Assembly (NCBI RefSeq): GCF_000143415.4
Contig: NW_003314286.1
Span: 1,027,643 to 1,091,642, forward strand
DNA length: 64,000 bases
Reading direction: 5' to 3'
Source: Selaginella moellendorffii
Taxonomy: Eukaryota > Streptophyta > Lycopodiopsida > Selaginellales > Selaginellaceae
Part shown: piece by piece, positions 22,355 to 35,093 of the stretch
How the letters are laid out: each line of letters begins with the position of its first letter
Numbering within the stretch: the first letter of the stretch is position 1
Notes under the pieces: model-generated
Database searches by the model: none
Told to the model about the DNA's origin: nothing
Seen by the model: the letters and a program-made list of their open reading frames with translations, nothing else
Made by a program: the position numbers and the translations under genes

Positions 22355-23596
22355 GATGATTCTGTTGCATGTCGTTGACGTTTGCTGTGAGAGAGCTGGG
22401 GACTGTTACGGGGTTGCTGTCGTACGTCAGAGATCTCGTTTTGACTTTAATTGCCTTCTTTGCATGGTTGATGAGTGAGTTGGTTCCTTTGATTGGTGGT
22501 GTTGCTTGTGAAGGCTGGCTCCGTTAAGAAGCTGCAAAGTTTTCTTGATTGGGCAAGGATGCGCGCTCCTTAATCGCGCTGCTGCCGGTGTTTTGATGTG
22601 CAACAGGGACGTCCACTCGCCAACAGTGGAAAGGCCGGTTGCTGTCAAGTTATTTTGAGTACGTCTCCAAGGTTCATACGCGCAGGGATTGTAAGCCTCA
22701 ATCGCGAGCGGAGCGAGATGGAAAGAGCAGCTCCGAAAGAGAGTGAGAGAAAGAGAGGGAGATGTGTAAAGAGGTAAGCTTTTTAAGTTCTTGCAATCAA
22801 TGCCGGGCTCTCAGAGTTATTGCCAACAGCTGTCCGGTGAACCCCGTTTGTGGGATTCAACAGCGCAGACAGCGACGGAGGGGTGAGCCGGGGATGAGGA
22901 AAAACAAACATTTAAATTTAGCGGAAGGAAGGAGATGTCGCTGAGAAGCGAAAGAAACGAGCGAGCAAAGCGCGCAACTAAGCAGTGAATGCGGCTGTGA
23001 AAGGGAAGGATACCATTTACAGAAAGGAAGAAGATTTCTCGCGTACGAGTTGGAGGGCGATTCAAATCATTGGCACCATTCGGACAAACCATGATTGTCG
23101 ATGGACACTTGTCCCGACGAGCGACGAACTTCCTCGTACGTATGTTCTTCCTTTTGCTTTCTCGGATCCACAACCAACTCGGGTACTCACGAACGATATG
23201 ATATGATTTGCAGATTGGTTTTCGCAGCTACGTACGCGTCCCGAATCTGCCTAAGAAGCTACCAATCCAGCCATGGTTTATGCGTGAGTGTCTTGTAGGT
23301 AGCTCATACTTACGCTTCCTCGCTTCATTCATCGTCATTCATAACAGGCTCATGATACACACACAGCTCTTTCCTTTGACTGCTCGTGAGCATGCATGAT
23401 CATTCGAGCGTGTGTGTCTGTGTGTGCGTAGTTTGCGTGATTGAATTGCAAAGTCATGAGCCTTTCTCTTCTTTTGCTCTTTTCATTTCAATTCCGTGGG
23501 AAATGATAGCACAGTCCTGCTGTTAGTTAGATTAAGAGCTGCATATGGATGGCTTTGCCCGTGACGCTGTGATTTTGTCAAGCCAAGTTGGATTCA

Positions 23597-24697
<1,101 letters not shown>

Positions 24698-24708
24698 AAA
24701 CCCTAAAA
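24698..24708. promoter_or_regulatory. Telo-box-like AAACCCTAAAA
   Basis: An AAACCCTAAAA motif abuts the BUD32 start codon within the 62-base gap to BolA4. Telo-boxes (AAACCCTAA) are known in promoters and leaders of plant translation-related genes. Similar AGGGTT motifs lie near the starts of several other genes in this window. Confidence 0.4.
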
Positions 24709-24759
24709 CTCTGTTTTTAGGGCTTTTTAATAAACCCCTAAAGTTTTGTTTTTTAAATT

Positions 24760-25521
24760 CTAGCTCTTGGCCTCGGCTGGAGTTTTGGTCTTGAGCTGGT
24801 CCACGGCGTGGACGGCGTTCTGGAGCTCTTCCCAGATGGCCTTGTACACCATTCTTTGCCTGTTTACTTGGGATTGGCCCTCGAAAACTTCGGCCACAAC
24901 CTCGATGCTGTGGAAAGAAAGAAAAAGAAAGAAAGAATTTGTCACTGTGGGATGGGATGCAATCCAAAGTGATGATTTCAATCGAAGTATCAACGACCAA
25001 AGACATGGAGGAATGGAATTCCAGAAGAAGATGATGGAGATTCCCCAAGCAACAGAGAAAAGGAGAAGAAAATGCGTCTACGAACTTCCAAAAGGAAAAA
25101 AAGAAAGAGGGAAGAACAGTACCTGACATGTCGCCCATCTCCATACGCGTCCTTGACGGTCACCTCTTGTGCGTTTAGCTGCTCTTGAATCTGACCATAG
25201 AAAAAGTAAGAGAATCTAATCACACTCAATCGAATCGCCCACCTTGGATTGCATCCCAGCGATCAAGGAATCTACAGATCCGGGGCCGGAGACATCCGCC
25301 GCTCTGACGCAAAACCTCCGCCACGCCGCCTCGCCCGCCCTGTCCCGCGATCGGGGCTTTTGAAATGCCGAGCGCAAAAATCCCCTGCTGCTGCCGCCAC
25401 CCAGGCAGCTGCTCGATCCCAATCCGCGCATTCGCAGCAGACCTATCATGCCCGGTCGATTCGCAGCCAGCACAATCGCAGCGGCGCCGCCGTGAGCAAT
25501 CCTCGCCATCGCTAGCGCCAT
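24760..25521 (-). CDS. BOLA4: Plastid BolA4-type protein
   Basis: Three exons (25243-25521, 25123-25190, 24760-24907) give 164 residues. The first 93 residues are rich in Ala, Ser, Gly and Arg with few acids, as in an organellar transit peptide. The BolA domain follows: [51 protein letters not shown] and TKTPAEA. By family knowledge such proteins pair with monothiol glutaredoxins in iron-sulfur cluster handling. Targeting to plastid or mitochondrion is inferred only. It shares both of its intron positions with the short BolA paralogue at 17153-17695. TTAGGGTTCTTGG lies just upstream of the ATG. Confidence 0.9.
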
Positions 25522-25805
25522 TGGAAGAATTTAGGGTTCTTGGAAAGGAATCAAGGAATCTCACGAATATGCTTACACTAATTGAGCATATCCCTTGATT
25601 ATTTGAAATTGCGATAACGCTGACACACTCCTTTTATTGCCGAGTTTCTATTTGGGCTCACGGAATCGCGACCAAAAAATAAAAACGTTTACGCGCTCTT
25701 CGACCGCCACGTTTTTAACGAGCCTTGGGTGCGTTCGCTATTAGGGTTCTGACGCTGCAAGGTACGCAGCAGCTTAGATTCGATCGCGTTGTCACGAAAT
25801 TTCAG

Positions 25806-28522
25806 ATGGAGATGGAGGAAGCTGGGCGCATCGATCACCTGTCGGGCGAGCGGCAAAAGGCGCAGTTCGATTTGCAGCCAATGAGGGTGCTACTGGCGGG
25901 CGGAGAGCACGAATTGGACGTGGCGCAGCGTGTTGCTGCTATTGTCGCCAGGGACCCGGTAAGCGAAATCGTTCGCCTCTGGTGTTCGTACCAGCAATTT
26001 TTATTTGTTCATTTCCTTTCTCAGGTGTTCAGCAAAGCAAATCGAACGAGGCTAAGTCGAGAAGAACTCTACAAAAACAGTCTCCGTAAAGCTTCCCATG
26101 GCTGGAAGCTGATCCAGCAACTGAAACTAACAGGTACCTTCTCCAAAAAATTTTTTCTCACTTCTCGATTGCATTGAGCAGAGGAGGAAGCGTTTAAGCT
26201 GAGATCTCTTGTGGACGAGCCGACTTTTACAGATTTGCATTGGGTGAGCACGTAACTGGTATCTTCGGAATGGAGCTTATAAGTTTTATTTGTAGGGAAT
26301 GTTTGTTCCAGCCATCAAAGGTCAGGCAACCGACGAGCAGCAAAAATACTGGCTTCCTCTTGCCTACAAAATGGCTGTGATCGGTTGCTACGCACAGACG
26401 GAGCTTGGTCATGGATCTAATGTCCAAGGCCTTGAAACTACTGCCACTTTTGATCCTGCGACCGACGAGTTTGTGATGAACAGCCCAAACCTGACTTCTA
26501 CAAAGGTAAACAAATCTTTGCGACGAGCATTTTCTAATAAAGCTGTTTTCAGTGGTGGCCTGGTGGTCTAGGCAAAGCCTCTACACACGCTCTAGTGTAT
26601 GCTCGACTGATCACCGACAATCACGACTACGGGATACACGGTATAGTTTGTTTTGGTTTCTCTTAAGTGCTTAACGTCGTGTTTCCAGCCTTCATTGTCC
26701 AGATTAGAAGTTTGGATGATCATAAGCCTTTGCCTGGAGTTACTGTTGCTGATATTGGTGTAAAGTTTGGAAATGCTGGTTACAACACCATGGACAATGG
26801 GCTTTTGCGTTTTGATCAAGTTCGCATACCTCGAAATAACATGCTAATGAAGTAAGATATGTTAGAATGTGTTCTTCGACTTTTCTAATGTTTATTTTCT
26901 TTCAGACTTGCTAAAGTTACGAAAGAGGGAAAGTATATCTCCTCGGATGTCCCAAAGCAGCTCGCTTACGGAGCAATGGTTTATGTTAGACAGAGCATAG
27001 TGTCTGATGCGTCTGTATATCTTTCTCGCGCTGTAACGATAGCTGTAAGATACAGCTGTGTTCGTCGACAGTTCGGTGGTCAAGGAAATGATCCTGAGAC
27101 GCAGGCAAGTTCTTTCCATATTTTGATTTGGATTTTACTCTGTCGCAACAGGTTATTGACTATAAAACTCAACAACATAGGCTCTTCCCGTTGCTAGCAA
27201 CAACTTATGCTTATCGTATTGTCGGGCAGTGGCTGAAATGGCTTTATTCGGACGTCATGAATAGATTGGAAAGCTACGATTTTTCAACCTTGCCAGAAGT
27301 GCACGCGTGTACATCAGGACTGAAGTCCCTCACTACGTCAGTTGCTGCAGTAAGTCTGAAAAAACGTAGCTTTTGGCATTCTCTAAGGTCACTGTTTGTT
27401 CTTCTGCAGGACGGAATTGAGGAATGCAGGAAGTTGTGTGGTGGGCATGGATACCTCTGCTCCAGTGGTCTTCCAGAATTGTATGCTGCATATGTTCCTG
27501 CGTGCACCTACGAGGGAGACAATGTCGTTCTTCTTCTTCAGGTAAATCTTCTTACAGTGTCTTCATGTTGCGTATCTAAGTTTTGAGACAGGTTGCAAGG
27601 TTTCTATTAAAAACATTGTCCCAACTTGGAGGTGGAGTCAAGCCCGTTGGAACAGCTTCTTACTTGGGAAATTTACCCGTCCTGACTAAGCAGGGATCTC
27701 GGGTTTCTCAAGGTATGCAATTTCTTCCCTCGGTGTTTTCTTTTGCTAAAGTTGCTTGGAACTTTATAGGAACGGACTGGCTTGACCACTCAAACCTTCT
27801 CTACGCCTTCGAAGCCAGGGCAGCTCGCTTGGCTTTAGTTGCTGCTCAACTTGTTCAAAAAGCTGGAAACGAAGCAGGTAAGGAAAGTTGTTTTACTAAA
27901 ATAGTATATGTTCATGGTTCTGCTTCACAGGATTTGAGCAGCATTCCATTGAACTGATCGAAGCAGCTCGCGCTCATTGCGAGCTCATGGTTCTCTCAAA
28001 GTAAGTCGCTCCTTCCATTTTTTCTGCTTTGCTACAGCTTATTTTCCTCGCGCCCAGATTCGTGGAGAGATTGCAGCGAGGAGTCCCTGGCCGTGGCGTC
28101 CAACGTCAGCTCGATATCCTCTGCGAAGTTTACGGCCTCTTCCTACTCGTGTCCCGAGCTGGAGACTTTCTCTCCACGGGATGCTTGACTCCAACGCAAG
28201 TAGCGCTGGCAAAACAGCAGCTCCAGAACTTATACACGGAGGTAACGCCACAAACTCGATCCTTTTTGGAAGCCATCTTCACCATCCTTCTGTGTTCGTC
28301 CAGGTGCGACCAAACGCCGTGGCTCTAGTCGACGCGTTTGGTCATACTGACCACTACCTGGGATCAATCCTTGGTCGCTACGACGGAGATGTGTATCCAA
28401 ACCTCTACAAAGATGCGTGGGAGGAGCCACTCAACAAAACGGTGGTCACGGATGGCTACGAAGAGTACATCCGGCCCATTCTCAAGCAAGAGTTTCTCCC
28501 GAGTCGCAAGGCCAGATTGTAG
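25806..28522 (+). CDS. Peroxisomal acyl-CoA oxidase (ACX1-like)
   Basis: Fourteen exons sum to 671 residues: 25806-25958, 26025-26133, 26182-26243, 26296-26505, 26553-26640, 26689-26851, 26906-27104, 27152-27349, 27410-27541, 27592-27712, 27770-27877, 27931-28000, 28058-28241, 28304-28522. It catalyses the first, hydrogen-peroxide-producing step of peroxisomal beta-oxidation. Family blocks seen are [20 protein letters not shown] and [11 protein letters not shown] (FAD and substrate region), RRQFGG, and [20 protein letters not shown]. The C-terminus ends ARL, a type 1 peroxisomal targeting signal like that of Arabidopsis ACX1 and similar in length to it (664). The intron at 27105-27151 uses a GC donor. 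Confidence 0.95.
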
Positions 28523-29349
28523 TAAGCCGCGAACGGACGGCCGAGATTGGCTGTTATTCACGGGACGGCTAAGATTTTTACCTGGTGGGAATAAAGTCCT
28601 GTGTTGATGTATTAGGGTTCTTGCTACATTGTACTGGGCGGCTAGGGCTCTTTAGATTCTCTATCGCCTCCGCCACGGCGCTGTGGCTGTAGCGATAGTC
28701 CCCGGGAACAAATTTGGCTGCGTGCGATTCCTGAGCACTCCCAGTTACCGTGTTTCCTAGATTCTTCTTGGCGATTGGCCGCGCTTTCTATTTCTTGTGG
28801 CCGATGATGATGATTCTTTCGAAATGGCGGAGATTGGTTTTCTGTGACGCTGTTTTCTGTTGTTACACACCCTGATGGCCAGTGTGATCGTGATCAAGGG
28901 GCTAGAGAGTAGGGCGGCGAGCTCTTGATTTTCGCCGCGCCTTAGTCGCCCCTTGGAGAGAGAATTGTTGCTGTTATAGCAGGCATTGGATCGATTTTAC
29001 CCCAAGCCTGTGTCGGATGGCAACGACAGCTCGAAATTTGTCGGGGAATCTCGATTGGTACGATGATGAGAATCGCTCTGGATGGGCACGCCGTGATCAG
29101 TGGGTAACACTATGAATGGCGCAAAACAAACGACTTCTCCTTCCTCTGAGTACCCTAAAACGATAAAAGCCCTAGAATCTCCCAAGAACCCTAGAAATTG
29201 GTCGGCGCCAGTATCAGCCGGCCACGTATGCGGCCAGATGTCACGCTGTTTATAGGCCGTGTCATCGCAGCACATTTCTCTGCTTTTATTTGCGGTGCGT
29301 TGTGAGGCTTTGGGGTTTTTCCGCGACTAAAATTGATCGATAGGGAATC
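28523..29349. other. Intergenic and probable HVA22 leader
   Basis: No coding frame was recognised between the acyl-CoA oxidase stop and the HVA22 start. TTAGGGTTCTTGC at about 28612 and CCAAGAACCCTAG near 29184 suggest promoter elements, so a long 5' leader or an unrecognised non-coding transcript is possible. Confidence 0.4.
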
Positions 29350-30106
29350 ATGGGCGCTATCTGGGCTGTGATCACCAGGCTGCACGCCTTCGCTGGGTAA
29401 GCTCTCTCGCAATCGATTCAATCCGGGCGGAAACCTCACTCCTTTTGGCTTGTTTTCCCCAATTTCTTCCATCCAGGCCGGTCATCTCTGTTCTCTACCC
29501 GATGTAAGCGCTCTTTCTTTTTTTTCTCTCTCGATTCGTGGCTGAGTCTCTCTCCAGGCTCGCGTCTGTCAAGGCGATCGAGAGTCCACTCAAGGAAGAC
29601 GACGAGCAGTGGCTAACATACTGGATCTTGTATTCTTTGATGACGCTGCTTGAGATTGCCGCTGCACCAGCGCTGGCCTGGTAAAGTCCCTCTTTTTTTT
29701 TCTTCCCGGTCTCTTAGATTTTTTTTTTTTTGTGGTCAGGTTTCCTTTGTGGTACCCTGTGAAGCTCGCGCTCCTCTGCTGGCTTGTTCTTCCACAGTTT
29801 AAAGGCGCGAGCTTTGTCTACAACCAGCTCGTCCGCAAGTACGTGGTTAACAACAGTGGTGCGATCAAGGAGAAGGTCGGCGATGTCTTGGATCCCCAGA
29901 CGAGGTCATCGGTGGAGAGATTTATTCACGAGAATGGATTGGACGCGCTGGACAAGCTACTTGCCGAGGCTGTGAGTTTTCATTTTTTTCTTCTTTCGAG
30001 GATCTAAAGCTTTTTTTTTGTTTGTGATGTTCCTTTCTTGCAGGCACAGAAGAACGAGAAGAAACCACTTCCATCTCCGAAGCAAGAATCCCAAGAGAGA
30101 TATTGA
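29350..30106 (+). CDS. HVA22/DP1/Yop1 (REEP-type) ER membrane-shaping protein
   Basis: Five exons (29350-29396, 29477-29503, 29558-29680, 29740-29971, 30044-30106) give 163 residues. The TB2/DP1/HVA22 core reads [20 protein letters not shown], then [16 protein letters not shown] and a second hydrophobic hairpin ending [17 protein letters not shown]. Such proteins insert as hairpins and curve tubular ER. In plants, HVA22 members are often stress- or ABA-responsive. The C-terminal tail is charged. The first three exons match those of the second HVA22 gene (37119-37931) in length: 47, 27 and 123 bases. Confidence 0.92.
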
Positions 30107-30353
30107 GAAGGAAAAGTCTAGCTTTGGCTGTGGGTGTACATTGTCTTAACGTATGCTTCAGGTTTCCTTAGAGTCTTTCCTTGTTGCTTATAAAAGTTTT
30201 GTATCTCCCATTGGATCAAAGCCGGATTTTACATAACTGGAGCACCCAAGTATCATCTGCATCTGTTTGGTTCAAAAACAAAGAAATTTGCTCTTTCGCT
30301 TGTGAGCGTAAACACTTGAGAAAAATTTCATTCGCATTCCAACCTCGTGAAGC

Positions 30354-32853
30354 TTATTGTGGATTTGGTGCCCTTCCATTTGCTGCGGACACTCGGGATC
30401 CCCACTCGAGGAGCTCTCTGCTCGTGTCGTCCTTGTGACAAATGCATTCGATGAAGCAAAAGCAGTCTTTCTTGTCGCCGGTGGCCTGCTTGATTGCTTC
30501 CAGGAGATCCTCTTCGGTTTTCACCTGACCGACACAATCGTGAGACGAGAAATAAATATAAAGAAACCTCTGTGATTACCTTGCACGTCCAGGATTTTCC
30601 TTCGCCATTGTGGATGGCGTCTACCAGGCCGGTGTAGTCCCAGTTCTTGATCACGTTGTACGGCCCGTCGTGGATTTCGACTTCGATGGTGTATCCTCCG
30701 TTGTTAATGAGGAAGATGATGCTCTTTTGCTCTTGCCTGATCATGGTTGAAACGTCCTGCGCTGTCACCTGTGTAGAAAGCCACACAATAGTATTTTTTG
30801 CTCTCTTCAAAAGACGAACAAAGCGCACTCTTTTCTTACCTGGAAACTTCCATCACCAATGCACGCAATGACACGCTTGTTGGGAACAGCTTGCGCGTAT
30901 CCCAAAGTCGCACCCACTGACCAGCCTATCGATCCATATTGCATTTGAAACTCGTAGCTGTGTGATGCCAGCAGTTAGTGCTCTACGAGAAAGCTAAAAC
31001 ATTCTCGAAGTTTCACTTACCCGCATCCCTGTGGAAGCTTCAATTTCTGGCAGTTAAACCACGAGTCTCCGGTCTCGGCAATCACGGCTGTGTTCTCGTT
31101 GAGCATGTCCTGGAACCAAGACTACAACGGTCAGACAGAGGATCGAACAAACCAGCCTTACTTATAAGCTCCTTGTTGGTGATGTTTTTAAAAGAGGATG
31201 GTTGGTTGTTTGCCTGGATGTGCTTGAAGAGCACGTTAACTCTGAGTGGTTCGCCAGGAATGGCTTTCGGAACGATCCCCCCAGGAATGTAGATCCGCTT
31301 GAAGTTGTCAAAAGCCGTTGTGTTCCTCTTTACTTTCTTTGCCAGGCCTTCAAGGAAGTCCTTCATCAGGCAGCAGCCAAACGCGACACCGTTTGCAATT
31401 GTGACCCGGTCCGGCTGCACAATCACGGCCTTTTCCTTTTTGAAGAGAAGCGAATACCCGACTGAGCTGTAGTCATTGAAGATTGGTCCCGCGAACAAGT
31501 AGCAGTCGGCCGACTCCACGATTTCCAAGCAGAAAGGAGTGCTGACGGCCCCCCAGTAAGTTCCAATGTAATGCTCGTGGGTCTCTGAGACCTGGCCTTT
31601 GGCGGAAGGCATCGAAGCCAACGCGTAGCCGGAGGCATTCGCAAGCTCCTCAAATGCTGCTCCGGCTTTGGCTACTCGCAGCTTAGGACCTCCGACAAGA
31701 ACTGGCTTAACTGCTGCGTTTAGAACCTCGGCCGTTGCCTCTATAGCTGCCTCCAAACTCGCGGGATTGCTTTGCCTGTAAAATGTAGCTCTCTCAGTAA
31801 AAAAGAACTCGAGCTTTTTTTGCAATAAAAAATATCACAAGAACTAAAACATCCACAAGCAAGAAATGCAACCTTGTCGGAGTTCACAAAAGCATCAGAA
31901 AACAAGGAAGCAGCCAAATGCTAGACAAGCAAAACATCAAACGTGTCAACAGCTCGCAATGAAAGTAAAAAGCACCTCTTGTGTAGTGCGTAGGGAACAG
32001 GCTCCCTGTTGAAGGACGCGTGTGGAATGGCTGGAAGGTTACAACTTATGCTGATATAAACTGGCTTGCTTTCTTTGAGAGCAGTGGCGATGGCGTAGTC
32101 GATGAGTTCGTGTGCATCGTCAATGTGTTGAACTACAGCCTGGAAAAAAAAAAGAGACAAAAACGTTACACGTCTTAGCAACTAAGAAGAACTACAGGAA
32201 GAACACGTACGTACCTGTGCGCAAGTCACTTGCTGGAAGCATCGAAACTCCTGGCTAAAATCCGGAATACCAATGGTGTGGTGGAGAATCCGGTTGGTCC
32301 CGAAATCGTTGGAGTTGGGGCCGCCGACGACACATATCACTGGCAGATTCTCGCTGTAGGCTCCCGCGATGGCGTTGATCACGCTGAGGCCACCAACGGT
32401 GAAGGTGACGACGCAGCAGCCCACGCCATTGATCCGGGCGTAGCCATCCGCGGCATAGCCAGCATTGAGCTCGTTGCAGCACCCAACCACGTTGAGCCCC
32501 GGGTCGGCTATGAGATAGTCGAGGAGGATGAGATTGAAATCCCCGGGGACCGAGAACACGTCCCTCACCCCGACCTCGACCAGGCGCCGGGCGAGATGCT
32601 TGCCGAGCGTGCCCTTGGGATCGTTGCTGGGAGGCCCTGTCATGCTGTAGGATGCCGATGGAGAAGATCCTGCTGCTGGAGAAGAAGAGCCCTGACTGGG
32701 CGAAGGCTGAGGAGCTAGGAGCGACGATGCGGCGACTGTTGGGGACGACGGATTATCGGCGGCGGCGGCGGCTGGCGATGTCGATCCTCCTCCGAGAACT
32801 GCGCTGAGCTTCCTCCCGGTCGGCGAGAACAGCTTGCTAGTCCGCTTTTTCAT
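30354..32853 (-). CDS. PDC: Pyruvate decarboxylase
   Basis: Seven exons (32215-32853, 31976-32139, 31214-31775, 31021-31109, 30840-30957, 30580-30768, 30354-30524) give 643 residues. The enzyme converts pyruvate to acetaldehyde and CO2 with thiamine diphosphate in fermentation. Catalytic glutamate E128 lies in [17 protein letters not shown] and the HH pair is at 191-192. The TPP motif begins IGDGSFQ at about 518 and ends with the INN near 546. The first 70 residues are a Ser/Pro/Ala-rich extension. It is longer than plant PDC N-termini I recall, and internal Met71 precedes the conserved region, so a shorter start is possible. The intron at 31110-31213 has a GC donor. AAGAACCCTA lies about 80 bases upstream. 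Confidence 0.94.
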
Positions 32854-33151
32854 GTGAAATCAGCATCAAGATCCCTCACCTGCATCGCTCTCCGCGGGGA
32901 TCACAGCGGTAGTGGCATTGGCGCGCAGCGAAGAACCCTAGAGAGGCGCGTCCAAGGAGCTCAAGTTTGATGCGTCCCTTCGTAGGGCTTGAAGCGCTGG
33001 CTGATGTGGCGGGAAAAGATCCAACGGCGGGGCTTTCAAAATGAACGGTGCAGATTGTTTCAAGTTTGCCACATCAGCAAAACCACTGACCCGGTTTTAG
33101 GGTTCTTGCGAGAGCGATGAGCGCGAGTTTCTTCGTCTTTGATCGCCGGAG

Positions 33152-35002
33152 ATGGATCTCCAGGGGAAATTCTGGCGGCGGATTGATTCCCGGAGCGGCG
33201 GCGCTGCAGTCCGTGAGATTGATGAGGCGCAGCACCAGAGAATTAAGAGAAAGGTATGCCTGCTCGTGGATTCACTCAAGGAATGCAGCCGTGAGAGGGA
33301 TTTAGAGCGCGGCAGGGCAATCCACGCCGACGCTCGCAACAGCGGGCTGGAATCCAATATTTTCCTGGCGAGCTCTTTGCTCTACATGTACTCGAAGTGT
33401 GGGAGCATGGTGGACGCTCACAGGGCTTTCGACGACATGGTAGCTCACGACGTGGTGACTTGGACGTCGCTGATCCTTGGGTATGCCGAGAATGGGAATG
33501 GATACTCGGCCTTGGAGATTTTCTCGCGAATGCTGCTTGAGCGATGCCCGCCAAATCCTCGGACATTCGTGGCGGGATTGAAGGCCTGTAGCAGCTTGGC
33601 CGAGCAAGAACAGGGACTTGAGATGGTAGTCGACATGGAAAAGAAGAAAACGACGGAACAACAAAAACAGGAGGTGGAGAAAAAAAAGATGGTGAAAGCT
33701 AAAGCTCTGGAGAAAGGCATGGCTCTCCACTCAAGAGCTATGGCAGAGAAGTGTGATCTAAACATCTTCGTCTCCAACACACTGGTAGACATGTACGCAA
33801 ACTGTGGGAGCATGGAGGATGCTAGAGCTGCGTTTGAGAGGATGCCTTGCCGGAGCGTGGTTTCCTGGAGTGCCTTGGTTCTGGGATACGTTAACAACGG
33901 GGAGCCAAGTGTTGCTTTGGAGGTGTTTTGCCGGATGCAAAGAGAAGGCTTTGCTCCAAACTCGCAAACTTTTGTTGCTGCTCTCAAGGCTTGCACCTGC
34001 CTGGCGCTGGGCGAAGATTGGACTCAAGTTGGCGACGAGTTTTTAAAGGTAGAATCGTTGGAGAAAGGCATGGCGGTTCATTCTCAAGCTTGGAAGTCGG
34101 ACCTTCCTTCATCGAACAACTTTGTCATGAACACGCTCGTGGATATGTACGCAAGCTCGGGAAGCTTGTGGGACGCGCACAGGGTCTTCCAGGCGATGCC
34201 TTGTCACACCGTCGTCTCATGGAATGCCATGATTCTTGGCTACGCCGAGAATGGGAACGGTCACTTGGCGCTACAGCTCTTCACAGGTATGATATTTGAT
34301 AGAAGTTGTGCTCCAAATGTATTGACTTGTGCCGCTGCTCTCAAGGCGGCCTGTGCTAGTGGCTCAACTCTGGAGGCGGGGAAGTTCGTTCATGTGCAGA
34401 TCTGCAAGCTCGGCTTCGAGAGCGAAACAATTTTACAGGCTTCTCTGATGGACGCCTATGGCAAATCCGGGAGCATGTTTGCTGCACAGTTGGTCTTTGA
34501 ATCGTCCCTAGCTACTAGAGACGTCATCAGCTGGAATGCTCTCATGGGAGGCTACAGCCGTCAGGGAGACAGCCACCTAGTCTTTGAGCTCTTTGCTGCG
34601 TCGCAAGACGAGGGCCTTCGACCCGACAATGCAACACTTCTGTGCATTCTTTCTACGTGCGCTCACTCGGGTCTGGTGGACAAAGGAAACAAGTATTTCC
34701 AGGCAATGAGCTCACGGTTTGGTTTAAGCCCCGGCTACGAGCATTACGTCTGCATGGTTGATCTCCTCGGACGATCGAACCAGCTAGAGCAGGCACTGGC
34801 ACTGTTAAGAAGTATGCCCATGGAGCCGGATGTAGCAGCATGGCGAACTTTGCTTGCAGCCTGTGAGAAGTGGAAGAACGAGAAAGTTGGGAAGATAGCC
34901 TTCGAGTCTGCTGTAAGACTGGGTGACAACAACGCTGCTGCCTACACGATGATGGCGAGCATCTACGAGAGCGAGGATAGAAGAACCGAGGAGAATTCTT
35001 AA
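33152..35002 (+). CDS. PLS-type pentatricopeptide repeat protein (first of a pair)
   Basis: One uninterrupted exon of 616 residues. Many PPR motifs are evident, for example NIFLASSLLYMYSKCGSMVD, DVVTWTSLILGYAENGNGYS and VVSWNAMILGYAENG. The C-terminal part has the E-type pattern (AWRTLLAACEKWKNEKVG), with no DYW domain. PLS-type PPR proteins bind organellar RNA, usually for C-to-U editing. A Lys/Glu-rich insertion (about residues 157-190) splits one repeat. The protein stops soon after the SIYES block where family members normally continue. An intron begins five bases after the stop codon. No obvious transit peptide was judged. Confidence 0.88.
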   Translation: MDLQGKFWRRIDSRSGGAAVREIDEAQHQRIKRKVCLLVDSLKECSRERDLERGRAIHADARNSGLESNIFLASSLLYMYSKCGSMVDAHRAFDDMVAHDVVTWTSLILGYAENGNGYSALEIFSRMLLERCPPNPRTFVAGLKACSSLAEQEQGLEMVVDMEKKKTTEQQKQEVEKKKMVKAKALEKGMALHSRAMAEKCDLNIFVSNTLVDMYANCGSMEDARAAFERMPCRSVVSWSALVLGYVNNGEPSVALEVFCRMQREGFAPNSQTFVAALKACTCLALGEDWTQVGDEFLKVESLEKGMAVHSQAWKSDLPSSNNFVMNTLVDMYASSGSLWDAHRVFQAMPCHTVVSWNAMILGYAENGNGHLALQLFTGMIFDRSCAPNVLTCAAALKAACASGSTLEAGKFVHVQICKLGFESETILQASLMDAYGKSGSMFAAQLVFESSLATRDVISWNALMGGYSRQGDSHLVFELFAASQDEGLRPDNATLLCILSTCAHSGLVDKGNKYFQAMSSRFGLSPGYEHYVCMVDLLGRSNQLEQALALLRSMPMEPDVAAWRTLLAACEKWKNEKVGKIAFESAVRLGDNNAAAYTMMASIYESEDRRTEENS

Positions 35003-35007
35003 GACAG

Positions 35008-35076
35008 GTATGTTTTTATTTTGGTATTGCTCTTTATTCTGGTTTTCTCTCTTAACATTCCTCCTCAACTTTGCAG
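35008..35076 (+). other. Probable intron between two PPR reading frames
   Basis: The sequence GACAG|GTATGT begins five bases after the first PPR stop, and CTTTGCAG|GCC ends it 17 bases before the second PPR start. At 69 bases, with a pyrimidine-rich 3' half, it matches this genome's introns. It implies that one transcript may span both frames, or that it lies in the leader of the second gene. Confidence 0.55.
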
Positions 35077-35093
35077 GCCTCAATACCATTTTC

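Larger units (their letters stand above)
19666..23596. other. 3.9 kb without recognisable coding sequence
   Basis: Composition is normal for the genic part of the window, yet no frame on either strand shows family similarity or a convincing exon chain. A TATA-like ATAAATATATAGG sits at about 20714 on the plus strand, so a non-coding transcript is possible. Repeats inside are listed separately. A 40-residue minus-strand frame ending at a plausible donor near 21350 was noted, but no partner exons were found. The left end should contain the promoter of the LRR gene, the right end the 3' flank of the BUD32 gene. Confidence 0.5.

Noticed and set aside
25725-25805. Upstream extension of the acyl-CoA oxidase frame
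   Set aside because: It begins at TTG, not ATG; the first ATG with family-like N-terminus is at 25806.
31082-31213. Read-through of PDC exon 3 into the next intron
   Set aside because: The extension adds non-homologous sequence and stops; splicing at the GC donor restores [20 protein letters not shown].
35010-35093. Upstream extension of the second PPR frame
   Set aside because: Its ATG lies inside a GT...AG intron-like segment and encodes a Phe/Leu-rich stretch unlike PPR N-termini.
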